A stretch of 64,000 bases of DNA from Yponomeuta sedellus (GCA_934045075.1 OW203726.1:22197488-22261487), one strand, 5' to 3'; positions 9,560 through 19,579 are shown, numbered from the stretch's first letter. Notes: a model not told the origin generated them from the letters alone. A program made the numbers and translations.

Positions 9560-9700
9560 CTGTTGGGATTTCCCAATAAGGTGGCAACACCCCGCGGGCG
9601 CCGGCGGGGTCTGAGGTGGAGAGGGGGTGCGCGCCCGCGCCGCGCTACGCCGAGATTCGGGAAAACGCCGCTCCGAAGGAGCACGCGTGTTGCGTTGAAT
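9560..9700. other. Isolated GC-rich patch in an AT-rich intron
   Basis: About 100 bp of very high GC (CCGCGGGCGCCGGCGGGG; GCGCGCCCGCGCCGCGCTAC) starting abruptly after TTCCCAATAAGG, inside the intron between exons 3 and 4. It is open in one frame (Arg-rich) with no recognisable protein. Possibly the end of an unidentified transposon. Confidence 0.5.
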
Positions 9701-10189
9701 TGTTTCTCTTATTTTGAACTAATTGTAAACGTATCTAAAGACATTACACGTATTTCTTCTTTAGGCAGCAAGATCTTTACTTTAAACCCTGAACAATGAC
9801 GAAAAATCCTCTTCCATAATGTGGGGGCACATATTAATTACAAAAAGACCTACATTTCAGTAATAAACTAACGTTTTTCAGCGCGGGTGAAGTTTACCAA
9901 TGTTAACATAAGCGTGACGTCACGCGGTCTGATGGGTGTTTCAGTCAAAATGGCTGAAAGCAGTATTAATAATCTTTAATTTTATTGAAAATAATGGTAA
10001 ATGCTTTTTTTAATAAAACTAAATCAGTGTTTTAAATCCTTTTCATATGTTCTTTTCCCTAAAATCGGTAAATCTTTGATTATTTGTTACTGTCATCACG
10101 CCTATTGCCAGTATTGGTTACTACTTGGTAGTAAGTGACATGTTAGCTGAGCTTTCTCCAAAGTCTCCAATTACCAAAATGGCTAGAAA

Positions 10190-10280
10190 CATTCTTAAAA
10201 AAACAAAACTGGCCAAGTTTTGTTTTTTTAAGAATGTTCCTAAACTATTTACAATATATATGTTGTAAATAGTTTAGGAA
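10190..10280. repeat. Two adjacent hairpins
   Basis: Hairpin 1 (10190-10235) has 20-21 bp arms with A7/T7 stretches and loop GGCC. Hairpin 2 (10237-10280) has 18-bp arms starting TTCCTAAACTATTTACAA with an 8-nt loop. The arms are perfect or nearly so. Confidence 0.7.
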
Positions 10281-10469
10281 TCGAGTCTCAATGGTTTCCC
10301 GAGCTTTTCCTGAACTTCTGAGACTATTTTTATGATTTAATTACAAATATAGAGTTTTTAGACTTTTTATTATATTTGTAGAATAAGACAATGTTACTTG
10401 CCGAATTTCATGACTCTACGTCAACGAAAAGTATCCTTTGAATTTTTGATTTCTTGGTGTAAATATTCT

Positions 10470-10556
10470 TGAGTTCGAGTCCCGGCATTGGCGGAATTTT
10501 TCGCCTCTAAATAAGTTTTTAAAATTGTCCTCAGCATGGGTTAGTGCAACAAAGAG
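10470..10556 (+). repeat. S1 fragment (partial H, L, T)
   Basis: B box and 3' side of the tRNA-like head (GTTCGAGTCCCGGCATTGG), then TTTCGCCTCTAAATAAG and CAGCATGGGTTAGTGCAAC. Diverged, 5'-truncated copy. Confidence 0.6.
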
Positions 10557-10747
10557 AATGTAAATATTATTTTTTGGGGTATAAATGGCCGTAAATTAAG
10601 TTAACTTAGAAGTTAATTTTACAACTGTAATGGGCTGTTGAACTTTAACTTAGGCAATAATGCACGATCAGACAGTAGATTTATCAGTGCATGGAGATTA
10701 CTTAGTTAAGATTGAGATACATACCTTCAAAAGTATAATATACTCAC

Positions 10748-10885
10748 AGTGTCCAGAAGATCGAGAACCTTGCTCAAGTAGTAAAAGTAGACGAACTTAG
10801 CGACAGTCATTGATTCTTCGTTCACGGTAAAGTCCACCGGCTCGCAGATCCATTTGTATTTCCAGCCCCAGGCGTACACCACCGC
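10748..10885 (-). CDS. Elongase A, coding exon 3 (residues 85-130)
   Basis: TCCAG acceptor at 10886-10890, GTGAGT donor at 10742-10747, 138 bp, phase 0 at both ends. It encodes AWGWKYKWICEPVDF and FVYFYYLSKVLDLLDT. The last eight residues are the ELO KxxExxDT motif with Asp in place of Glu. The 3' exon boundary directly after the DT is absent from gene B, which instead has an intron about 19 codons earlier. Confidence 0.92.
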
Positions 10886-10945
10886 CTGGATAACATAACA
10901 ACAAGTTACATATAATAACACGTAATACTGTTTCGTATATCTAAT

Positions 10946-11052
10946 AAACAAACAAACAAACAAACAAACAAACAAACAAACAAACAAACGAACGAACGAA
11001 CGAACGAACGAACGAACGACAAACATACATACATACATACATACATACATAC
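10946..11052. repeat. Compound microsatellite (CAAA)n(CGAA)n(CATA)n
   Basis: Three consecutive tetranucleotide blocks that mirror the CATA then CAAA order on the far side of the S4 insertion. It lies about 60 bp from elongase A exon 3. Confidence 0.95.
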
Positions 11053-11270
11053 GACCTCTGTGGCGTAGCGGTAGCGCGTCTGCCTACCATGCAAGAGGTC
11101 CCGGGTTCGAATCCCGGCTGGAAACAAAAAAAAAAAAGAAAAAGTCCAGGTCTTGGATGTTTACATGTTTGTGATGTCGTTGTTTCTGGTTCCCACGACA
11201 CAGGGTATCCTAGTGTGGGGCCAGAAGCAATGTATGTGCCTGTATGTGAATGTTATGTTATGTTATGTTA
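11053..11270 (+). mobile_element. S4-family tRNA-Gly-like SINE inserted in a CATA array
   Basis: Head GACCTCTGTGGCGTAGCGGT with GCGTCTGCCTACCATGCAAG and B box GGGTTCGAATCCC, an A run, the body (GTCTTGGATGTTTACATGTT… GGTTCCCACGACACAGGG… TGTGGGGCCAGAAGCAATG) and a (TTATG)n tail. It is bounded on both sides by CATACATA, so it landed inside the microsatellite. Other copies: 20046-20240, 26288-26473 (-), 49763-49951 (-). Confidence 0.8.
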
Positions 11271-12005
11271 TACATACATACATACATACATAAATACATA
11301 CATACATACATACATACATACATACATACATACATACATACATACATACATACATACATACATACATACATACATACATACATACATACATACATACATA
11401 CATACATACATACATACATACATACATACATACATACATACATACATACATACATACATACATACATACATACATACATACATACATACATACATACATA
11501 CATACATACATACATACATACATACATACATACATACATACATACATACATACATACATACAAACAAACAAACAAACAAACAAACAAACAAACAAACAAA
11601 CAAACAAACAAACAAACAAACAAACAAACAAACAAACAAACAAACAAACAAACAAACAAACAAACAAACAAACAAACAAACAAACAAACAAACAAACAAA
11701 CAAACAAACAAACAAACAAACAAACAAACAAACAAACAAACAAACAAACAAACAAACAAACAAACAAACAAACAAACAAACAAACAAACAAACAAACAAA
11801 CAAACAAACAAACAAACAAACAACAAACCAAACAAACAAATAAATAAATTCGTTCATCCTTCATTCATTCGCTCATTAGTTTGATCGTTAATTCGTTCTA
11901 TCTACATTAGTTCGCGCATTCTTCATTCACTACTTCAGTCGTTCGTTCGTTCATTCATTTTTAATTCGTGTATTGTTCATTTGTTCGATCTGTAATTAGT
12001 TCATT
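11271..12005. repeat. Long (CATA)n then (CAAA)n array with decayed TTCN flank
   Basis: About 290 bp of CATA units (one TAAATA interruption near 11291) switch at about 11563 to about 260 bp of pure CAAA, then break up (11821-11850) and grade into degenerate TTCATTCATTCG/TTCGTTCG sequence to about 12005. All open frames through it are artefacts. Confidence 0.95.
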
Positions 12006-12345
12006 CTACATTAAATTAATATGGGTTGTTGTTCTCCTATGTGTTGGTAGTAGAAAATGCATTCAGCGTTAAGTCGACCGTTTCGACATTATCTTTTGTG
12101 TAGTAAAAAACCTGTAATAATATTAATTAAGTACATATTTTTTATGAATATGTACACCAATGATATCATGTGTCATAGTCGTGCTGTGAAGTATAACACG
12201 ATGTTTTAGACAGTCTTCAATGACAATACCTTTAGAAAGGTCGTTTATTAGTTACATAAATAGACAAAATATTTTCACACAAACAGAGAAAACACAGGGA
12301 TACAAAGCGTAACTATTCAATCAAATTATTGGTATACCTTTTTTT

Positions 12346-12723
12346 ACACTATTTTTATTTTTAATGCACTAACCCGTGCTAAGGAACAAATTTTTAGCCT
12401 CTAAATAGGTTTTTAAAGTTCCTTAGCACGGGTTAGTGCATTAAAAATAAAAATAGTGTAATCATGTGGGTACAGTGATATCGTTCCGATGTTAAAACCT
12501 AACTGCAAAGTAGGTAGTTGGGGCTGTAAGTAATGCAATTTGCTTAAGTCGGATGTCGCTGCCTGTACGTAATACAGAGAATATTGTAAAGAGGTTCGAA
12601 ATTTCACTGATGCCGTGAGTCGCCCATTGGCTCAATTGGTAGAGCGCTGGTACGGATGGCCAGAGGTTTCGGGTTCGAATCCCGGCATGGGTGAAATTTT
12701 TAGCCTCTAAATAGGTTATTAAA
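12346..12723 (+). mobile_element. S1 composite retroposon, order T'-L-T-M-H-L
   Basis: Flanked by an exact 12-bp repeat ATACCTTTTTTT (12334-12345 and 12724-12735). The left part is an inverted T pair around L (a short palindrome). The right part is M, one tRNA-like head with A and B boxes (one B-box neighbour changed, GGTTTCGGG), then L. Confidence 0.85.
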
Positions 12724-12775
12724 ATACCTTTTTTTGTGTCTGATATAGTCCCACTGCATGGCACAGGTCTTCTCT

Positions 12776-13208
12776 CAGAAACGCTCGTGGCCTAGGCGAA
12801 CCGAGTGATTGGAATCAATCACTTGAGTTAAGCAACAACAGGCGCGGTCAAGTACAGGATGGGGGAGCGTCCCGTGACTACCGCTAGTGGCATTTTTCCG
12901 AGCGCTCCCGTGCTTCGCAAGGCATGTTAAGCCGTTGGTGCCGTCTGTCACCAACTGTCTGTCTGTCCGTCTGTCTGTGAAGTTACTAAGCCGCCCATAA
13001 GGCCTCTGACATGACTTAACGACTGCCATTATATGACAGCCGGCACCAACGGCTTAGCGTGCGTTGCGAAGCACGGAAGCGCTCGGAAAAATGCCACTAG
13101 CGGTAGTCACGGGACGCTCACCCGTCCCGTACCTCACCGCGCCTGTTGTTGCTTAACCAAGTGATTGATTCCAATCACTCGGTACGCCTCGGAGCGCTTC
13201 TTGCTTAT
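12776..13208. repeat. Inverted pair of S2 half-copies
   Basis: A plus-strand S2 5' half (AAGCGCTCGTGGCCTAGGCG… TTAAGCCGTTGGTGCCG) meets a minus-strand half (GGCACCAACGGCTTAGCG… GATTCCAATCACTCGGTACG… GGAGCGCTTCTTGC), with TCTGTCTGTCCGTCTGTCTG at the centre. The arms are about 200 bp, so a long hairpin is possible. Confidence 0.75.
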
Positions 13209-13261
13209 TTTTTCTAGCCATCTCCTATCATCCTTCACCAATAGCGAGTCGTAACTCAGAT

Positions 13262-13352
13262 AACAAAGTCATTGGTACATGCCGGGATTTGAGCCCACCA
13301 GCTTTCGATTGAGAAGCAGACGTTTTATCACCACTGGGCCACTACCATCGCT
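13262..13352 (-). repeat. S3-type tRNA-like head (antisense)
   Basis: TTGGTACATGCCGGGATTTG, then GAGCCCACCAG and CCACTGGGCCACTACCATCG, the reverse of a GATGGTAGTGGCCCAGTGG head with a B-box remnant. Matching heads are at 14865-14945 and 46915-46990. Confidence 0.55.
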
Positions 13353-13368
13353 CAATTCACACCATAAT

Positions 13369-13760
13369 TACACAATTTTTATTTTTAATGCACTAACCCG
13401 TGCTAAGGAACAAATTTAAAAACCTATTTAGAGGCTAAAAATTTCACCCATGCCGGGATTCGAACCCGCAACCTCTGGCTATCCAATAAAAATAGTGTAA
13501 TCATGTGGGTACAGTGATATCGTTCCGATGTTACAACCTAACTGCAAAGTAGGTGGTCGGGGCTCTAAGTAATGCAATTTGCTTAAGTCAGATGTCGCTG
13601 CCTGTACGTAATACAGAGAATATTGTAAAGAGGTTCGAAATTTCACTGATGCCGTGAGTCGCCCATTGGCTCAATTGGTAGATCGCTGGTACGGATAGCC
13701 AGAGGTTGCGGGTTCGAATCCCGGCATGGGTGAAATTTTTAGCCTCTAAATAGGTTTTTA
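13369..13760 (+). mobile_element. S1 composite retroposon abutting elongase A exon 2 donor
   Basis: Flanked by an exact 15-bp repeat AATTCACACCATAAT (13354-13368 and 13761-13775). Order T'-L'-partial H', then partial T-M-H-L, so the two halves face each other. The right-hand duplication ends directly at the intron side of the exon 2 donor (GTAAGT = 13776-13781, minus strand). The splice site itself is intact. Confidence 0.87.
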
Positions 13761-13781
13761 AATTCACACCATAATACTTAC

Positions 13782-13972
13782 ACCACAAAATATGTATGTG
13801 CACATTATGACTTGTCCCGCGTTATACACAATCAGTAGTTTCTCTAAGTTGAAAGGGCGTCTATTCTTCATCCAGGCTGGACCCCATTTGAAGATGAACA
13901 TCAGGTACAAACCAAGGATGAACAGTCCTTGATATGGCTTTGCGACGAGTGGCCAGGATTTTGTCCGAGGAT
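13782..13972 (-). CDS. Elongase A, coding exon 2 (residues 21-84)
   Basis: TCAG acceptor at 13973-13976, GTAAGT donor at 13776-13781, 191 bp, phase 1 in and phase 0 out. It encodes DPRTKSWPLV, a membrane span (LFILGLYLMFIF), the ELO signature PAWMKNRRPFNLEKLLIVYN and a second span (VIMCTYIF). Gene B's counterpart at 58795-58985 is also exactly 191 bp. Confidence 0.93.
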
Positions 13973-14009
13973 CTGAAAAAATGGGAAATAATTTGTCTAA
14001 TAAACTGTA

Positions 14010-14110
14010 TTCACACGGATTTTACTCGTTTAATTTTACATTTTTTTTTAATTTTCTGACGTGGCGGCACTTTTTCAAGTACCGTGGTCTCGGAAGAATT
14101 TGTCTTTCAA
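14010..14110 (-). repeat. Short interspersed repeat shared with 19440-19545
   Basis: Both places carry, in opposite orientation, ACTCGTTT… GGCACTTTTnC… CCGTGGTCTCGG (reverse: CCGAGACCACGG… AAAGTGCCGAAACG… AAACGAGTAAAATCCG). This is a two-copy match found by reading; the class is unknown. Confidence 0.5.
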
Positions 14111-14204
14111 AACTTGCAAATTCGTCAATTAATTAAGTTGTGATTTTCGCAACACAACTGAGAAGTTAAGGCCGAATACCTAGGACTAGACAGGTTCGAT
14201 ATCA

Positions 14205-14300
14205 ACCGTTGTATGTCCCACTGCTGGGGCATGGGTCTCTTCCTGCATCGCAAGAAGATTAGGCCACCCTCCACCTCGGGGGCCGAGTCCGGGTTGGTGA
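14205..14300 (-). repeat. S2-family fragment
   Basis: Only the S2 3' end in reverse: TATGTCCCACTGCTGGGGCA, TCTTCCTGCATCGCAAGAAG, GGGGGCCGAGTCCGGGTTGG. Confidence 0.6.
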
Positions 14301-14430
14301 CTGACTAGACATGTTAAAACATTCTATATGTGAAAGTTTGTGAGAATGTTTCGATGTTTCACGCAATAACGGTTGAAAGGATTAACAAGAAACTTGGCGA
14401 ACAGATAGACAAAGATCTGAACTAAGACAT

Positions 14431-14601
14431 AAGCCAGTTTCACGGTCTTAGTACGCTCGGACCGAGTGCGCCATCCGAGTAAACTAATGCTTCTGATTGG
14501 ACGGTTTTTCGGGACACCACCAAAATAGCCAATGAGAAGCATTTTGTTAACTCGGATGGCGCACTCGGACCGAGCGCGCTAAGACCACGAAAACCTGGCT
14601 T
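14431..14601. mobile_element. Foldback (MITE-like) inverted repeat
   Basis: Arms share GGTCTTAG, then CGCTCGGACCGAG, TGCGCCATCCGAGT and AATGCTTCT, the right arm being the reverse complement; outer bases (AAGCCAG…CTGGCTT) also pair. Arms are about 65 bp with about 40 bp between. No coding capacity. Confidence 0.7.
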
Positions 14602-14859
14602 TAGTCTGAATTGATATATATTTGCGGGATCAGCTAGTTTAGCCTTTATACGTCGCATTGCAGAGTACACTGCTTCTCTCAGACAGAGAGAGTATCGTTT
14701 AATTAAAAAATAATAATATTCATGGACATATTACACAGATCTCGTTAGCCCTATACTAAGTACAACTGACTTGTTATAGGTGCTAACTCGACGATAGATT
14801 TAATACAATAAATACATAGATAACATCCAAGACTCGAGACAAACTAGAAAAGTTCGTTT

Positions 14860-15055
14860 CCTAGTTTGACCCGGCCGGGGATGGAACCCGAGACCTTCGG
14901 TTTTACAGTCAGCGTGTCAAACAGCTGCGCCACCGAGGCCGTCAAATTACCACGCGTGCCCGCCCACTGTGAATCGGTAATTTCAAGCGCTGAGAGTAGT
15001 TAAACACTTCAGACAGACAGGATTCCACGATTTTTTACTTCATAGTCAGCGAGTT
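14860..15055 (-). repeat. S3-family SINE (antisense)
   Basis: Antisense B box (GATGGAACCCGAGACC), head (CTGCGCCACCGAGGCC) and S3 body words in reverse (TGCCCGCCCACTGTGAATCG, GTAGTTAAACACTTCAGACA). Diverged. Confidence 0.5.
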
Positions 15056-15162
15056 GAAGTGCAACTATAACTTAACAAATATACATTAGTTAGAAAACAG
15101 AGTCATTGGTACATTACCATATTCGATGAAATATTTGCTTTTAGTAAAAAGCCAAACCAAAA

Positions 15163-15515
15163 AGGCGAACCGAGTGATTGGAATCAATCACTTGGTTAAG
15201 CAACAACAAGCGCGGTCAGGTACAGGATGGGTGAGCATCCCGTGACTACCGCTAGTGGCATTTTTCCGAGCGCTTCCGTGCTTTGCAAGGCACGTTAAGC
15301 CGTTGGTGCCGGCTGTCATATAATGGCAGTCGTTAAGCCATGTCAGAGGTGTTATGGGCGGCTTGAATACTTCTGACAGTAAGGCCCGCCACTGTCTTAC
15401 AATCCTCCACCAACCCGGACTTGGCCCCCGTGGTGGAGTATGGCCTTACCTCCCTGCGATGCAGGAAGAGACACGTGCCCCAGCAGTCGGGACATACAAG
15501 GGTTGATAACGAATA
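15163..15515 (+). repeat. S2-family repeat, near full length
   Basis: AGGCGAACCGAGTGATTGGA through CCGTGCTTTGCAAGGCACGT, GTTAAGCCATGTCAGAGGTG, CCGTGGTGGAGTATGGCCTT to GGGACATACAAGGGTTGATA. Highly similar to 18948-19312 and 59545-59912. Confidence 0.75.
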
Positions 15516-15584
15516 AGCCAAAATTCCAGTGAATTCAGTAGACTCTATACAATTTTAGGCTCTATAATTTTTTTTAATATTGAT

Positions 15585-15795
15585 TTATTATTGGAATTGG
15601 TGGAATACGTCAACGTCACTAGTACATTCGATAGTTTTCTCTGTTGCTTCAAAGTTTGGCATGAATTAGGTATGTTTGTCAAATATATTATCAAATCCAC
15701 CCGTTACGATAGCATTATCGTATGTGGTAGATTTGGTAGTATATTTGACGTCGTGTCGTTTCATGAAAGTCAAATTGAAAAATATAATTAATATT
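15585..15795. mobile_element. Imperfect foldback repeat
   Basis: GTCAAATATATTATCAAATC… CGTTACGATA pairs with TATCGTATGTGGTAGATTTG… TATATTTGAC around 15715 (stem about 34 bp, several mismatches). Weaker pairing continues outward. Probable old MITE. Confidence 0.5.
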
Positions 15796-15814
15796 AACAA
15801 AATAGCACAACGGG

Positions 15815-16137
15815 AGGCCGCTAGTGTGGGATGCAACCTGCGTTGACACACTGGTGTCTTCCAATGTTACGCACACTAGCAGAGCCGCGGACGTGGCGGC
15901 GACTACGGCAGAAGACATTAAACGGCGCAAATACTCTGTCCTCGGCGACAGTTACCTATATGCGCCGTTTGGGGTCAAGACAATGTGTCGGTTGGGGCCC
16001 GAGGGGGGCAAACTTCAAAAACCTTCAAAGACCCAGGAGCTGGTAGCTACCTCGGCCAGCGCATCAGCCTGGCCTTCAGAGAGGAATGCTGCCAGAGTCC
16101 CGGGAACTACGAACCACAACATAGCTGAGGTGTAAAC
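15815..16137 (+). pseudogene. Degenerate retroelement ORF 3' end
   Basis: A GC-richer block that in shifting frames reads WDATCVDTL…, RAADVAATTAEDIKRRKYSVLGDSYLYAPFGV and then, in another frame, GSYLGQRISLAF. This resembles the C-terminal part of a retroelement protein that I recall as frequent in insect genomes; at least one frameshift breaks it. The assignment is from memory of the motif, not a search. Confidence 0.5.
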
Positions 16138-16173
16138 TTTTTTATCTAAAGCTTATTTTGCAAATATGTAAAT

Positions 16174-16289
16174 TTAAAAAGCTATTTAGATGCTAAAAGT
16201 TTCACCCATGCCGGGATTCGAACCCGCAACCTCTGGCTATCCGTGCCACGGGTTAGCACGGGTTAGTGCATTAAAAATAAAAATAGTAT
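16174..16289 (+). mobile_element. Short S1 copy, order L'-H'(partial)-T
   Basis: Exact 12-bp flanking repeat AAATATGTAAAT (16162-16173 and 16290-16301). Only 116 bp: inverted L and part of the inverted tRNA-like head joined directly to a sense T. The outer ends are the same two (L' and T) seen in the larger composites. Confidence 0.82.
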
Positions 16290-16309
16290 AAATATGTAAA
16301 TGTTAAGTA

Positions 16310-16438
16310 GGACTCGAACCCGCGACCTCTGGCTATCCGTGCCAGATCCATGGCATACTCGTATAGGTTAAGGTTTTTAAAATTGAATAAATAGGTTTCT
16401 TTAAATTGTCCTTAGCAAGGGTTAATGCATCAAAAAGA
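16310..16438. repeat. Older S1 remnants
   Basis: An antisense head piece (GACTCGAACCCGCGACCTCT) and a separate L-T piece (AATAGGTTTC… CTTAGCAAGGGTTAATGCAT). Diverged; the next S1 copy inserted at its right edge. Confidence 0.55.
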
Positions 16439-16449
16439 GTATAAATATA

Positions 16450-16892
16450 AAAACCTATTTAGAGGCTAAAAATTTCACCCATGCCGGCTCGAATCCCGGC
16501 ATGGGTGAAATTTTAAGCCTCTAAATAGGTTTTTAAATTTGTTCCTTAGCACGAGTTAGTGCATTAAAAATAAATATAGTGTAATCATGTGGGTACAGTG
16601 ATATCGTTCCGATGTTAAAACCTAACTGCAAAGTAGGTAGTCGGGGCTGTAAGTAATGCAATTTGCTTAAGTCAGATGTCGCTGCCTGTACGTAATACAG
16701 AGAATATTGTAAAGAGGTTCGAAATTTCACTGATGCCGTGATTCGCCCACTGGCTCAATTGGTAGAGCGCTGGTACGGATAGCCAGAGGTTGCGGGTTCG
16801 AATCCCGGCATGGGTGAAATTTTTAGCCTCTAAATAGGTTTTTAAATTTGTTCCTTAGCACGGGTTAGTGCATTAAAAATAAATATAGTGTA
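16450..16892 (+). mobile_element. S1 composite retroposon, order L'-h'-h-L-T-M-H-L-T
   Basis: Exact 11-bp flanking repeat GTATAAATATA (16439-16449 and 16893-16903). It opens with a compact palindrome (L' and 3' half of H' against h and L, meeting at GCCGGCTCGAATCCCGGC) followed by a full T-M-H-L-T unit with intact A and B boxes. Confidence 0.85.
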
Positions 16893-16965
16893 GTATAAAT
16901 ATATTCTATATACCTAAACAAAAAAAAAATTACCACTTATAGGCTGATTATTGGTTGACTCATCG

Positions 16966-17300
16966 TCGTCAGGCTATACTAGTACACTGCTGGACATAGC
17001 CCTTCCTTAATGAGCGCTATAGCGCCCTGTCTTCAGCTTGCCGCATCCAGCATCTGCCTGCCGTTTTTCGCAGATAGTCATCCCACCTAGTCCGAGGGCG
17101 CCCCACACTACGTTTGCCGAGTCGCGGTCTCCACTCAAGAAGACTTTTACTCCAATAGTTGTCGGTTCTTCGCGAGATATGGCCAGCCCACTACCACTTC
17201 AGCTTGCTGATTCTCTAAGCTATATCGATAATTTTGGTTCCTTCTCTGTCAAATGCATTTGTTACGAATCCTATCCTTCAGAGAAACTCCGAGCATAGAT
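16966..17300 (-). pseudogene. LINE ORF2 C-terminal fragment
   Basis: The minus strand matches 22898-23212 (KLKWQWAGHISRRTD-like region) with frame breaks. The plus strand carries GTCAGGCTATACTAGT and CTGCTGGACATAGCCCT. Confidence 0.55.
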
Positions 17301-18030
17301 CTCTCCATAGCTTACCCTAACCTATACGAGTACCTATAGGTTTACCCATAACTGCAATAAAATGAAAATGAAGTTTTTTTAGATACGTTGTTGTGGCCGT
17401 TGACTTTTCCAGTGTAGAAATAATTTTAAAATATTCAATGGAAATCTACAAAGAATAAAATCGAGGGCTAGAGAATAAATTACTTTGTTGTATATCACAA
17501 ATTTAAATTTCAAATTAGTACCTAGGCGTGTACCTTTCAATGTTTTATTAACAAACCTCAGGAAGTAACACTATTGTTACTTATCTACTGAATTGACCTA
17601 AGACATCCATCAACTTGTGATTATTGGAGTTTCTGCATACCCTTTTTCATATATTCTCCAGTTCTACAAAACTCCTGGATAGTAGGATGACACTAGTGGC
17701 TGGTTTTAAATGTGAAAAGTCGTGGCTTTCTTGTACATTAATTGTAAAATCCTGACATTTTATGGCTACTAAACTTGTAACTCGTTACATAGTTCTACTC
17801 ATCCTGGTCTCACTTTTGAGCGAGGTTATTTTAAAATTTGTGTTTTTGCTTTTTTTTATCCTAATGACTGTATGAATGAATAAATAATATTAATAAGGAA
17901 CGAAGGGATTTCTAATTTCGAAGACTGGAATCTTCGTAATTTCTTTTTCTAAGCTTGTCGATAAAATTGGCCACTAAAACTTTGAAATCAAGACTCCTGG
18001 AAGTGTCCAACTGGAAATATAATATAACAT
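17301..18030. other. Intronic, nothing recognised
   Basis: AT-rich sequence inside elongase A intron 1. No family or gene identified. Confidence 0.4.
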
Positions 18031-18031
18031 A

Positions 18032-18420
18032 ACCTTAAGCCTGTATGCCAGAGGGGTAGACAGAGACCAGAGACTCATACTTTCCACGATCTTGACAGAT
18101 CACATTCGTTTCATCAACGTTCATAAGTCGTTACGTTGCATCTAGTATTACTGGTCAGAAAATGGCGCTGTGGGCCACAGGCCTATAGGCCACAGTCTAC
18201 GCCGGAACATGAGATGCCTGATCAAACAAGCATTTGATCAAACTTTCTTGAGTAACCAAAACAGGGACCGGCCAGGTGTACCTGGAAAAGATCTCTAAAC
18301 CAAGAGGCCAAGTCGATTGGCACTAGCTGGTCTAAATTGGAAGTTGCCGCGAATCACCGTCAGAGGTGGAAATTTGTGGTTAAGGTCCTAAAATCCTTTA
18401 GGAGTTAAATGACAGGAAAT
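18032..18420. pseudogene. Two LINE C-terminal fragments
   Basis: 18032-18140 (minus) matches type C (GCCTGTATGCCAGAGGGGTA). 18150-18420 (plus) reads, with frameshifts, like WxxTWKRS… GTSWSKLEVAANHRQRWK and matches 57690-57880. Confidence 0.5.
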
Positions 18421-18609
18421 GAACGAAAAAAGGAATAGCAGCGGGATATCAAGTACTGTGTCTCAATTCAGATTTTGGTCTTTCTGTATCCCCAATTTTA
18501 TCTAAAGCCGATCATTATTCATTGCGTCATTGAGTAATAAACATCTACATCCTTTCACATGTACAATATTTTAGTTGGACACGCTATTTAATCGATACAA
18601 CCCTTGTAG

Positions 18610-18880
18610 TCGACCATCCCGTGACTACTGCTTGTGGATTTTTTCTGAGGCAAGGCAAGTTAAGCTGTAGGTGCCGACTGTCATGTAATGGTAGTCGTTA
18701 AGCCTTGTCACAGGCCTAATAGGCTTGATAATTTCTGACAGTAAGGCCCGTCACTGTCTTACAATCCCCCACCAACCCGGTCTTGGCCCACGTGGTGGAA
18801 TATGGCCTAACCTTCCTACAATGCAGAAAGAAACCCGTGACCCCAGCACTGGGGACCTACAAGTGTTGATATCGTGTACA
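18610..18880 (+). repeat. S2-family repeat, truncated
   Basis: Starts at the CCCGTGACTACTGCTTGTGG part and runs through GTGCCGACTGTCATG, GCCCACGTGGTGGAATATGG to GGGGACCTACAAGTGTTGAT. Confidence 0.65.
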
Positions 18881-18947
18881 GCCTTATAAAAAATGAAAAG
18901 ACTAAATCTAGTAAGGTTTTTGTTTTTAGAGTAATTTACCCATTTTT

Positions 18948-19312
18948 TGAAGCGCTCGTGGCCTAGGCGAACCGAGTGATTGGAATCAATCACTTGGTTA
19001 AGCAACAACAGGCGCGGTCAGGTACGGGATGGGTGAGCGTTCCGTGACTACCGCTAGTGGCATTTTTCCGAGCGCTTCCGTGCTTCGCAAGGCACGTTAA
19101 GCCGTTGGTGCCGGCTGTCATATAATGGCAGTCGTTAAGCCATGTCAGAGGCCTTATGGGCGGCTTGATAACTTCTGACAGTAAGGCCCGCCACTGTCTT
19201 ACAAACCTCCACCAACCCGGACTTGGCCCCCGTGGTGGAGTATGGCCTAACCTTCCTGCGAGGCAGGAAGAGACCCGTGCCCCAGCAGTGGGGACATACA
19301 AGGGTTGATAAC
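18948..19312 (+). repeat. S2-family repeat, near full length
   Basis: Complete S2 order from GAAGCGCTCGTGGCCTAGGC to GGGGACATACAAGGGTTGAT. One of the least diverged copies. Confidence 0.8.
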
Positions 19313-19579
19313 GAACCCATTTTTTGTGATCCCAAAAAAAGAAAATTTTTATAGTTTTAGTTTTTCTAACTGTTTAGTATTTTCTAAGGTTAACACGAGC
19401 ACTAGACATAATTAAAACTAACAGTTAATGCTTTCAAAAAGACGCCTGTCACCTCAGTCATCCGAGACCACGGCACCAGTAAAAGTGCCGAAACGCCGGA
19501 AAATTGTAAAAATATAATAAAACGAGTAAAATCCGCATAAAAACAGTTTTAATTTTTATAACTTTTAAACTTATTTTAA

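Noticed and set aside
8686..9684. 332-codon minus-strand frame rich in HFTSL repeats joined to elongase codons
   Set aside because: It is the TGAAG array read through plus exon 4; array length divisible by three codons of five keeps the frame open.
11089..11864. Several 190-250 codon frames on both strands (IHTY/KQTN and CLFV/CMYV repeats)
   Set aside because: They are the tetranucleotide arrays, open in every frame because of periodicity.
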